DNA from: Saccharopolyspora soli
Lineage (GTDB): Bacteria; Actinomycetota; Actinomycetes; Mycobacteriales; Pseudonocardiaceae
Length of the DNA: 64,000 nt
Reading direction: 5' to 3'
NCBI RefSeq assembly: GCF_022678645.1
Contig: NZ_JALBWV010000044.1
Location: 1-64,000 of the forward strand
Positions 55,864 to 64,000 of the stretch are shown here, in pieces (position 1 is the stretch's first letter; every line of letters starts with the position of its first letter). A model generated the notes under the pieces. It had not been told where the DNA came from, made no database searches, and saw nothing but the letters and a program-made list of their open reading frames with translations. The position numbers were made by a program, and so were the translations under genes.

Positions 55864-57005
55864 CAGCGGACTCCTGCCTGTTCGAGAAGCGGATAGGTCT
55901 CTACCTGGAACCGGGCCATGTCCTGGATGTAGCGGGGCCAGGACAGCAACACGCCATCAAGACCGGTATCGGTCAAGGCGATCAGGGTGTCGGCTACCTG
56001 TTCCTTGGTGCCCACGATGGGATAACCGGCCCACCCGGCGATGAAGTGGAACTTCATCTCCTGCAAGGTTTCCTGCGGAAACGACTGGGAATTCATCCCC
56101 ATGCTCCGCACGAGGTTCTCCGCCGCGACCCAGTCGCCCTTCTGATTCACGTAGTAATCGAGGAACTGCCTGGCCTCCTGCTCGGTGTCCTCCTGAACGA
56201 CATAGGCGTTGATCCACACCTTGATCTCGCGCCCGTACTCCTGGCGGGCCAACCGTTTGAACTCGTCGACCTTCTCCTTCAACCCCGCCGGGCTCTGCTG
56301 GCCGATGTCGGTGTTCACGAACACGACATCGCAGTTGCGGGCACCGAAATGCCGCCCCGCGCTGGAGCCGCCCGCGTTCATCAGAACCGGGTGCGGGGTC
56401 TGAAGCGGTCGCGGAGCCAACGCGGCATCGACGATGTGGAAGTACTTCCCGTCGAAGTTGACCGGCTCGTCATCCGTCCACAGTTGGCGGATGATGTCGA
56501 TCCATTCTTGGGCCACCTGGTAACGATCATCGTGTGGCAGCTGCTTGGCGCCGAACATCTCAATCTCCGGTGCATGCCAACCGGTGACGATGTTCAATGC
56601 CAAACGGCCGCCCGAAATGTGATCGATCGTGGTGGCCTGCTTCGCCGCCATCACCGGATGAATCGTCGGGACGTGCGAGGTCACGAACAGTCCGGCCCGC
56701 TCCGTGGCACTGCCCAATCCCGCCGCCCACGTGAAGCACTCGAATCCCGCGCCGTTGAAGTTCGTCTCACCGCCAAAACCCCGCCAACGGCCGACCGGGA
56801 CCAACGCCTCGAACTCCATCTCGTCGCCCATGCGAGCCAGCGACAACGTCTGTTCCCACGACGCTTCCAAAACCCCCTCGATCGTCGATATCGCGCACCC
56901 ACCGGACAAATTCGTGGAAAACGTCCCCAACCGCAGCCTGCGATCGTTGAAAACCGGATGCGCGACCTCACGCAACTGATCAGCCCGCGTCGCCTTCGTG
57001 GTCAC
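55863..57005 (-). CDS. FMNH2-dependent LLM monooxygenase (SsuD/SfnG/RutA-like)
   Basis: A 380-residue TIM-barrel oxygenase from GTG 57005 with GGGGAGGGG upstream. VPVGRWRGFGGETNFNGAGF, TSHVPTIHPVMAAKQATTID, GRLALNIVTGWHAPEIEMFG and LMNAGGSSAGRHFGARNCDV match the group of two-component flavin monooxygenases acting on sulfonates, sulfones, nitrilotriacetate or pyrimidines. It requires reduced FMN, which the fused reductase at 53050 could supply. First gene of a coupled monooxygenase-ALDH operon. Substrate unresolved. Confidence 0.85.
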   Translation of the reverse strand: MTTKATRADQLREVAHPVFNDRRLRLGTFSTNLSGGCAISTIEGVLEASWEQTLSLARMGDEMEFEALVPVGRWRGFGGETNFNGAGFECFTWAAGLGSATERAGLFVTSHVPTIHPVMAAKQATTIDHISGGRLALNIVTGWHAPEIEMFGAKQLPHDDRYQVAQEWIDIIRQLWTDDEPVNFDGKYFHIVDAALAPRPLQTPHPVLMNAGGSSAGRHFGARNCDVVFVNTDIGQQSPAGLKEKVDEFKRLARQEYGREIKVWINAYVVQEDTEQEARQFLDYYVNQKGDWVAAENLVRSMGMNSQSFPQETLQEMKFHFIAGWAGYPIVGTKEQVADTLIALTDTGLDGVLLSWPRYIQDMARFQVETYPLLEQAGVR

Positions 57006-57926
57006 CTCGCACCCCTCCCCGCTGCCGACCGTACCGGTCCCGCAATACGCATAACGATCCCCTTTCACGTGCGAAAAACAGCGGTCCGCAAAACCAACCA
57101 GACAAAACCGTCGAGGTATCAACACCATCGCCGAAGACCTCGGAGCACTCGCGACCGAGTGCGTCGGCGAACAAAGCGGGTGGGACCGCTCGACCTCGGC
57201 CTTCGACCGAAATCAACAAGCGTTGGATGATCAGTTCCATGGTGCCGTTGACCGTCGCGATGCCCAACAGGCACGTCACGCCGAAGACCAAGAGGAACAG
57301 CCACCGGGAAAGCCGGGAGGACTTCGTCCAGTCCGAACGTCTGTGGCGACTCGTGTCGTCCGTAGTCGCTGCCGCGCACGGGCCGGTCCGCCAACCTGTC
57401 GGCCGGAGCCTCTTCCAGCGTCGCCCGTAAGTCACCCAGCTGACGCCGCACCGAATCTTGCTCTACCGAGCTTCTCAACACCGTTGTTCATTCGGCCCCC
57501 GTCCTGGAGGTTGACTACCGCTCCGGCGCTTCGGGCGTGGAGATCTTGACGCACCCAGCCCTCGGGCAACCCCGTCCGTCCTATATTTCAGGACAAGACA
57601 GCTGTATTTCGAGACAGAACACTGCCATGGTCCGGGTGAGGCGTCAAGAGGTTGGCGCCCGGGCCCATGGCGGCAGCGCCGTGAAGTTGGGCTGGATCCG
57701 TCGGCACTGTCCGCGATTCACACCGGTGAGCAGCTACGGCCGTACCGCCAACGGCTGGGCGCGGCGCGCTACGAGGGCGACGAACTCCCTCACGGGCAGC
57801 TTCGTTTCAGGCAAGATCGCGACCGAGCTCCGCCGCCGCGGGCACGTGACGTTCGACCACGACGCCCTGGCCGTGCTTCAGTTGGCTCGGAGCGTCCGCT
57901 CGGACACGGACGGTACGCTGACTCGT
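57006..57926. other. Divergent intergenic region with remnants
   Basis: About 920 bp between the monooxygenase operon and iclR. On the minus strand a short frame has one hydrophobic helix (RWLFLLVFGVTCLLGIATVN), possibly the beginning of a lost transporter. On the plus strand ELRRRGHVTFDHDALAVLQL and the out-of-frame GDELPHGQLRF look like the end of another broken gene. No clear operator palindrome was found. Confidence 0.35.
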
Positions 57927-58721
57927 ATGTCAGGACAGAGCAATGGCAGTGGATACCGCGAACGCAACGCCACGGCCGATCGCACGCTCGACCTCTTGAG
58001 CATGTTCAGCGAGGAGCAGCCGACCGTCAGCGGTGCTCTGGTCGCGACCGAGCTCGGCGTCTCGCGTTCCACGGCGTACCGCTACCTCCAATCGCTCGTG
58101 TCCGCGCAGTTCCTCGAAGAAGCGCCGAGCGGCGGCTTCCGGCTCGGGTTGCGCGTGATGGAGCTCGCCCGGCTGGCGCGAAGAACCTACGGACTTTCAG
58201 AAATCGCCGCGCCCGTCATCGACGATCTCGCGCACGAGCTCGGCGAAGCGGTCCTTCTCACCCGGCGTAACGGCGACCTCGTCGTCTGCTTGGACCGAGC
58301 CGAGTCGTACCGACATCACGTGCGGATCTCCTACGAGCGCGGCACGGTGTTGCCCCTGAACGCTGGCGCCTCGGCCATCGTGCTGTTCGCCTGGGAGGAT
58401 CCGGAGACGGTTCGCGAGCTTCTGTCCGGCACCCAGCTGAGGCGGTTCACCGAGTCGACGCTGACCGACGTCGACGAACTGCTTGCCAGGCTGGAGCGGA
58501 TTCGGTCGGACGGCTACGCGGTGTCCCGTTCAGAGTTCGACCCCGATGTCATGGGAATCGCGGCCCCGATTTGGGGTCACCGTGAGGGCGAGGTGGTGGC
58601 CGCGGTGAGCGTGGTCGGTCTCATCTCGCGGATCCCGGCAAAGGTCGAGCGCAGAATCATCGCCAAGGTTCGGCTGGCCGCGGCGCAGATCAGTGAGCGG
58701 TACACGATCGTCCAGGGCTGA
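57927..58721 (+). CDS. IclR-family transcriptional regulator
   Basis: A 264-residue regulator from ATG 57927. The N-terminal winged HTH is ALVATELGVSRSTAYRYLQS (about residues 40-59). The C-terminal IclR effector domain has GEAVLLTRRNGDLVVCLDRA, LPLNAGASAIVLFAW and GYAVSRSEFDPDVMGIAAPI. It is divergent from the flavin monooxygenase operon and is the natural candidate to control it. A longer upstream in-frame start would add a non-IclR sequence and is rejected. Confidence 0.88.
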   Translation: MSGQSNGSGYRERNATADRTLDLLSMFSEEQPTVSGALVATELGVSRSTAYRYLQSLVSAQFLEEAPSGGFRLGLRVMELARLARRTYGLSEIAAPVIDDLAHELGEAVLLTRRNGDLVVCLDRAESYRHHVRISYERGTVLPLNAGASAIVLFAWEDPETVRELLSGTQLRRFTESTLTDVDELLARLERIRSDGYAVSRSEFDPDVMGIAAPIWGHREGEVVAAVSVVGLISRIPAKVERRIIAKVRLAAAQISERYTIVQG

Positions 58722-58832
58722 TGGACGTCCCACGTGCGCAGCCGTCCGCCGTGGTTCCGTGCGCCTGCGGCGGGGCAGCAGCGAACCGCACCGTCCGGTC
58801 CGAGATGTCGATGTGACGCGAGCGAACCGGCG

Positions 58833-59315
58833 TCAGGCGTCGAACGTCTGCCCGCCGAGCACATCGAGAAATTCGAAGTTCGCGGCGGCGGTCGATCCCG
58901 GTTGTGGCCGGAAGATCACCAGCCGATGGCCGGTGGTGGCGCTGAGGACGAAGTCGCACTGCACGTCGAGCGGCCCCGCCCGTGGATGGATCAGCTGCTT
59001 GCGGGTGGAGCGCAGGGGTTCCACGGCCATGTCACCCCAGTACCGGCTGAACTCCTCGCTCGTTCGGAGGAGGTCGGTGATGAGGCGGTCGGCCGCGGCG
59101 TCCCCGCCGCGGCGCGCGGCGGCTGCACGCAGGTCCGCCGCGTAGCCGCGCCCGATCGCTTCGTGCTCCTCGGAGACGTTGAGAGCGCGCGAATCGGGAT
59201 CGGTGAACCAGCGCCAGGTCACGTTGCCGACACGCTCGTCGCCGAGTTCCCACGAGCCGATCAGCGCATGGCTCAGCCGGTTCTGGGCGAGCACTCGCTG
59301 TGCTTCAACGTACCG
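58833..59315 (-). pseudogene. MmyB-type ligand domain of an XRE regulator, HTH lost
   Basis: It reads RYVEAQRVLAQNRLSHALIG, NVTWRWFTDPDSRALNVSEE, LLRTSEEFSRYWGDMAVEPL and FRPQPGSTAAANFEFLDVLG. This is the C-terminal MmyB-like domain found in XRE proteins such as the intact one at 61712. The N-terminal HTH is missing and the sequence begins directly at the end of the AKR gene, indicating a deletion junction there. Confidence 0.65.
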
Positions 59316-59316
59316 C

Positions 59317-60312
<996 letters not shown>

Positions 60313-60674
60313 GTGGTCCTCATGTCGTGGCCGACCGCTGCCGTTCGGCGGCCGCTCGGCAAGAATGCACCGGCACCGGGCCGCTTCGAGCGTCCAACTC
60401 AGACCCGTCTTCCGAGGACGACGCTGGGTCGCAGCGAACGCCCGGACGGCCGTCGGCGCGCTTGCTGGGTGCGGCGTCGCGAGTTGTCGTTCTTGACCGC
60501 AGCGGTGTGCGGATAGGTGGGCAGCGGCGGCCAACCGGCAGCGACCGCGAAAATGATGACCCGGACTGAACGGCGTTGGCGTCAGGGCGGTCGACTTCCC
60601 GCCTGCGACGGTTCGCTCGATGGATCGGGCCGGAGTAGCAGCAAGTTGCTCAATGGTTTTGGAGATGATCTCGG
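60313..60674. other. Divergent intergenic region
   Basis: About 360 bp between the AKR and amidohydrolase genes. It must hold both promoters, but no palindrome or coding sequence is convincing. Confidence 0.4.
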
Positions 60675-61652
60675 ATGCGCCGCATCACCTTGGAAGAGGC
60701 AATCTGGTTCGACGACCTGAAGACCCACGGCACCCCGAAGGCCCACGAGGCCTCGGTCTACCGACCAGAGGTCCTCGCCCGCTGGACGAGCAGGCTCACC
60801 GACATCACCGCGCACCGGCTACCCGAAATGGACGAACACGGCATCGACATGCAAGTCCTGTCCCTGACGTCGCCGGGCATCCAGGCGCAAGCCGACGCGA
60901 GCGTGGCCGTGGACGACGCCAAGCGCGCCAACGACCACTTCGCCGAGATCGTCAACCGCTGGCCGGATCGTTTCACCGCGCTGGCCGCGCTCCCGTTGCA
61001 GGACCCGCAGGCCGCGGCCGGGGAACTTCGCCGTGCGGTCACGGAACTCGGCCTGCGCGGGGCGCTGGTCAATGACCACACCCTCGGCCACTACCTCGAC
61101 GAACCCCAATACGAGCCCGTATGGGCCGAACTGCAAGGGCTCGACGTCCCCATCTACCTCCACCCCTCCGGCGTCGTACCCGACGAATGGCATGTCCTGG
61201 GCGGCCACCCCGAACTGGTCGGCCCGACCTACAGCTGGACAGCCGCCACCGGCGCCCACGCGCTGCGCCTGATTTACGGCGGGGTCTTCGACCGCTTCGC
61301 CGGCGCCCGCGTGATACTCGGTCACATGGGGGAGTTCCTGCCCTTCCAGCTGGCCCGTTTCGATGCTCGCCACGCCGACCTCCAGCTCGACGACGGTCCC
61401 GTCCACCCGCCTTCGGAGTACCTGACCAAGAACTTCGCGATCACCACCAGCGGAGTCTGCTCGCATGCCGCCCTGCTCGGCGCGGTCATGGCCATCGGGA
61501 TCGACAACGTGCTGTTCGCTGTGGACTATCCCTACGAATCCACCGCGGATGCCGTGGCGTTCCTCGACGCCGCCCCGCTAGCGGAGGCGGACCGACGGCG
61601 TATCGCCCACGGCAACGCCGAACGCCTGCTCAAGCTCGGGCCAGCCGTCTAG
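60675..61652 (+). CDS. Amidohydrolase-family (ACMSD-type) decarboxylase/hydrolase
   Basis: A 325-residue TIM-barrel metalloenzyme of amidohydrolase family 2. ITLEEAIWF has the N-terminal metal-ligand Glu in a TEEAF-like context as in 5-carboxyvanillate decarboxylase rather than the EEH of gamma-resorcylate decarboxylase. IYLHPSG supplies His163, LGHMGE His217 and FAVDYPYES Asp284. Relatives decarboxylate aromatic acids or hydrolyse amides. ATG 60675 has GGAG 10 bases upstream. It converges on the XRE gene with 59 bp between stops. Confidence 0.8.
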   Translation: MRRITLEEAIWFDDLKTHGTPKAHEASVYRPEVLARWTSRLTDITAHRLPEMDEHGIDMQVLSLTSPGIQAQADASVAVDDAKRANDHFAEIVNRWPDRFTALAALPLQDPQAAAGELRRAVTELGLRGALVNDHTLGHYLDEPQYEPVWAELQGLDVPIYLHPSGVVPDEWHVLGGHPELVGPTYSWTAATGAHALRLIYGGVFDRFAGARVILGHMGEFLPFQLARFDARHADLQLDDGPVHPPSEYLTKNFAITTSGVCSHAALLGAVMAIGIDNVLFAVDYPYESTADAVAFLDAAPLAEADRRRIAHGNAERLLKLGPAV

Positions 61653-61711
61653 CCTTCCGGCGCGGCCTTCGGCATGACCCGTGGCAGGTGATGCCGTCGA
61701 CCGCGCAGACT

Positions 61712-62548
61712 TCAGCCGACGCCTGCCAGGGTCTGGAGCTCTTGTATCGCTGATTGCGAGGCGAGATCCGCTGGGATCATCACATGCAGGGTCTGGTCCC
61801 TGTCTCGGGGTGTCGTCACCGCCTCGACATGCAAGCGGATGCGGCCGACGACGGGGTGTTGGAGCACCTTCGATTCCGGGACCACGCTCGTCGCGACGTG
61901 GCAGTCGTTCCACAGCTTGGTGAAATGCTCGCTCGTTTCGCTGAGTTCGTCGATGAGCTCGGCAGTCCGAGGGTCATTCGGATGCCGCCCGGCATCCATG
62001 CGCAGCATGCCGACCAATCCAGCTGCCGCGGCCTCCCAATCGACATGCGATTGGCGCGCCCGCTCGCTGAGCAGGACCCACCGGACGGCATTCCGCTCCT
62101 GAGCCGGCATCGCATTGAAATCAGCGATAAGAAGCCGTGCGGTGGGGCTCGTCGCAAGGACGTCGATCCGTCGACCGACAAGAACCGCGGGCAGGCCACC
62201 GAACGACTCCAGGAGCCGAAGCATCCCGGGCCTTGCCTGCTGCACCGTTGAATCGCAGCTCTGTTTCGGACGGGAGTTGTTCCACGCCAGGTCGCGCATG
62301 TGCTCCCTGGCTGGATCGTCCAGCCGCAGCACATCGGCAAGTGCGTTCAGGACGCCTTCGGAAGGGGCGGCTCGGCGGCCCTGCTCAAGTTTGGTGTAGT
62401 AGTCGACGCTCACACCGACGCGTTGAGCCACCTCTTCACGGCGTAGCCCGGGCACTCGTCGCCTGCTCACCGCCCCGAGGTCGTCGTTGTCCGGCACGAG
62501 CGACGAGCGTCGCACACGCAGGAAAGCACCTAACGTGACCTCCGTCAT
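61712..62548 (-). CDS. XRE-family regulator with MmyB-like ligand domain
   Basis: A 278-residue regulator from ATG 62548 (GAGGGGG upstream). The Cro/C1 HTH is LRREEVAQRVGVSVDYYTKL followed by EQGRRAAPSEGVLNALADVL. The MmyB domain (LAWNNSRP, NAVRWVLLSERARQSHVDWE, HFTKLWNDCHVATS, RIRLHVEAVTTPRDRDQTLH) is complete. Such proteins usually control the oxidoreductase beside them. The divergent GMC oxidoreductase at 62736 is the likely target. Confidence 0.88.
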   Translation of the reverse strand: MTEVTLGAFLRVRRSSLVPDNDDLGAVSRRRVPGLRREEVAQRVGVSVDYYTKLEQGRRAAPSEGVLNALADVLRLDDPAREHMRDLAWNNSRPKQSCDSTVQQARPGMLRLLESFGGLPAVLVGRRIDVLATSPTARLLIADFNAMPAQERNAVRWVLLSERARQSHVDWEAAAAGLVGMLRMDAGRHPNDPRTAELIDELSETSEHFTKLWNDCHVATSVVPESKVLQHPVVGRIRLHVEAVTTPRDRDQTLHVMIPADLASQSAIQELQTLAGVG

Positions 62549-62735
62549 CGGGCCCCCTCGCATCCGTTCCACGCGCGGTCTTCAGGGTAGCCCTGCCAGT
62601 CCTATGCAGGACTGGCCAACCTTGGCATCCCAATGCCCGGCGGGCGTGTGCTTGCCTGGGTGCCGGACGGGGACATCCTCATCCTGCGCCGTTGGTGCGC
62701 CAGGTTGAGCCGGCAGGATGCGAGACCGAGGGAAC

Positions 62736-64000
62736 ATGCGCTCATTCGACTACGTGGTGGTGGGTGCGGGGAGTGCCGGCTGCGTGCTTGCGGCACGACT
62801 GTCGGAAGATCCGCGGACCCGGGTGCTTCTCATCGAGGCGGGTGCGGCCGATGGGCCGGAATCGATGGCCATCCCACCGGCGTGGCCGACACTGATCGGA
62901 AGCTCGGTCGACTGGGGATACGTCACCGTGCCCCAGCCTGGCACGAATGGTCTTGTCCATCCCTATCCTCGGGGGAAGGTTCTTGGCGGGAGCAGCAGCA
63001 TCAACGCCATGGCCTTCCTGCGTGGGCACCGCGCCGGTTATGACGCGTGGGTACGGAATGGTGCTGCTGGCTGGGGATATGACGATCTTCTTCCGTTCTT
63101 CAAACGTGCTGAGCGGGCAGCGGGGCGCGATTCGGACTATCGGGGCACCGAGGGGCCGATGGTCGTGTCGTCGGCCGAGAACGTCCACCCGCTGGCCCAC
63201 GCATGCCTCGACGCTGCCGTCGAGGTCGGACACCCCGTCACGGCCGACCTGAACGGCAAAGAGCAGGAGGGCGTGGCCTGGCTGGACACGAACATCGTGG
63301 ATGGAGCACGGCAGTCCGCCGCCGACGGGTACCTGCACCCAGCTTCGGTCCGGTCGAATCTGACCGTGGCGCCGAATGCGACGGTCCGTCGGCTGACCCT
63401 GTCGGCCGGCCGTTGCACCGGTATCGAGTACTCGGTCGACGGGGAGCTGCGGTGGGTGGAAGCCAGCCGCGAAATCCTGCTCAGTGCCGGCACGATCGGT
63501 TCCGCCCAGCTGCTCATGCTCTCCGGCATCGGCCCCGCCGATCACTTGCGCGAGTTCCACATCGACGTGGTGGCCGATCTGCCAGGTGTGGGCGCCAACC
63601 TGCAGGACCACCCGCTGGCCGGAATCACCTACTCCTCGGCCAAGCCCGTTCCGCCGACGACGAACCAACACAGCGACCTCATCGCGATGGTGCGCAGCCG
63701 CCCGGACCTCCCGGCCCCGGACGTCCAACTGGTGTTCCTCGACATCGCCTACCATCCGCCGACGCTGGCCGGTCCCACGAACGGTTACACGGTCGGGTTC
63801 AGCCTCATGCTGCCGCACAGTCGAGGCAGCGTCCGGCTCGCCAGCAGCGACCCCGACACCGCTCCCCTGATCAACCCGAACTTCCTCGGCGACGAGCGAG
63901 ACCTGGCGGCGATGGTCACGGCGCTGCGGCTGGCGCGCGAGGCCGGCGAAGCCCAGGCACTGGCGCAATGGCGGAGCGGGGAGGTGCTACCAGGCGCGGC
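62736..64000 (+). CDS. GMC-family FAD oxidoreductase (choline dehydrogenase-like), 3' end outside window
   Basis: 421 codons are visible from ATG 62736 with no stop before the window edge. FAD motif VVVGAGSAGCVLAARLSED is at residues 8-26. GMC signature 1 is PRGKVLGGSSSINAMAFLRG and signature 2 SAGTIGSAQLLMLSGIGPAD. VGANLQDHPLAG and INPNFLGDERDLAAM follow. The catalytic His/Asn near the C-terminus lies beyond the edge. Substrates of the family are alcohols such as choline or alkyl and aryl alcohols. It is divergent from the XRE regulator with 187 bp between. Confidence 0.85.
   Translation, partial: MRSFDYVVVGAGSAGCVLAARLSEDPRTRVLLIEAGAADGPESMAIPPAWPTLIGSSVDWGYVTVPQPGTNGLVHPYPRGKVLGGSSSINAMAFLRGHRAGYDAWVRNGAAGWGYDDLLPFFKRAERAAGRDSDYRGTEGPMVVSSAENVHPLAHACLDAAVEVGHPVTADLNGKEQEGVAWLDTNIVDGARQSAADGYLHPASVRSNLTVAPNATVRRLTLSAGRCTGIEYSVDGELRWVEASREILLSAGTIGSAQLLMLSGIGPADHLREFHIDVVADLPGVGANLQDHPLAGITYSSAKPVPPTTNQHSDLIAMVRSRPDLPAPDVQLVFLDIAYHPPTLAGPTNGYTVGFSLMLPHSRGSVRLASSDPDTAPLINPNFLGDERDLAAMVTALRLAREAGEAQALAQWRSGEVLPGA

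Noticed and set aside
55848-57230. 460-codon plus-strand frame
   Set aside because: Antisense of the LLM monooxygenase; no domain and no ribosome site.
57537-57926. Upstream in-frame extension of the IclR regulator
   Set aside because: The added 130 residues match no IclR sequence and contain pieces of another broken gene; ATG 57927 gives the normal family length.

Overview
The window is high-GC actinobacterial DNA, most like a Pseudonocardiales-type actinomycete (Amycolatopsis/Saccharopolyspora relatives). This is inferred from gene families, not from a search: F420-linked LLM oxidoreductases with an F420:NADPH oxidoreductase, a mycothiol-type maleylpyruvate isomerase-family protein, DUF397, Rv1733c-like, LAL-LuxR and MmyB-type XRE proteins. 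It reads as an accessory, heavily rearranged region: intact redox enzymes with their own TetR/MarR/IclR/XRE regulators, separated by insertion sequences, a two-recombinase transposon and many truncated or frameshifted genes.

Layout. 0.1-0.9 kb: broken IS5-type transposase. 1.0-3.9 kb: TetR/SDR divergon with two operators, then a D-cysteine desulfhydrase/ACC-deaminase-family enzyme. 3.9-6.4 kb: IS21 and Tn554-like recombinase debris abutting the 3' end of a medium-chain dehydrogenase. 6.4-8.6 kb: aldehyde dehydrogenase and isochorismatase-type hydrolase, closed by a strong hairpin. 8.8-11.3 kb: ferredoxin-reductase fragment, recombinase-helper fragment, intact haloacid dehalogenase and a broken flavoprotein. 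11.3-14.5 kb: arsenic island with an ArsR-acetyltransferase fusion, a frameshifted ArsO-like flavoprotein, ArsM methyltransferase and a second ArsR, with clear operators. 14.9-15.4 kb: DUF397/IS982 junk. 15.4-18.9 kb: F420 module (two LLM oxidoreductases plus F420:NADPH oxidoreductase) divergent from MarR across two identical palindromes. 19.2-22.9 kb: second isochorismatase-type hydrolase and a convergent LAL regulator.

23.6-28.2 kb: a 3.8 kb two-recombinase element with inverted CTGAACTA ends, flanked on both sides by outward-facing 3' halves of two different IS256-family transposases cut at the same codon region. 28.8-39.5 kb: a run of AKR, SDR and MDR oxidoreductases with at least five TetR genes, several internally deleted or chimeric. 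Two pairs of TetR paralogues share operator sequences. 40-42.7 kb: broken serine recombinase, pentapeptide-repeat membrane protein, IS5 remnant and the C-terminus of a NACHT-like membrane protein. 43.0-44.7 kb: intact argS. 45-46.5 kb: MDMPI-family protein and a frameshifted LLM gene. 46.6-50.7 kb: three transposases (two related integrase-type IS, one intact IS5-type) and an Rv1733c-like protein whose stop codon lies in an IS end. 50.7-52.8 kb: two SDR tails, TetR and DsbA-family protein. 53.0-58.7 kb: probable two-component flavin monooxygenase pathway (fused flavin reductase, aldehyde dehydrogenase, LLM monooxygenase) with a divergent IclR. 58.8-64 kb: MmyB fragment, AKR, amidohydrolase/decarboxylase, XRE regulator and a GMC oxidoreductase running off the end.

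How it fits together. The intact genes form small modules of the type regulator, operator, one or two oxidoreductases, suggesting acquired detoxification and catabolic functions (arsenic, aldehydes, xenobiotics). Frameshifts concentrate in mobile and fragmentary genes while argS, the LAL regulator and the F420 operon are clean. This argues for real decay, though assembly errors cannot be excluded from the sequence alone.
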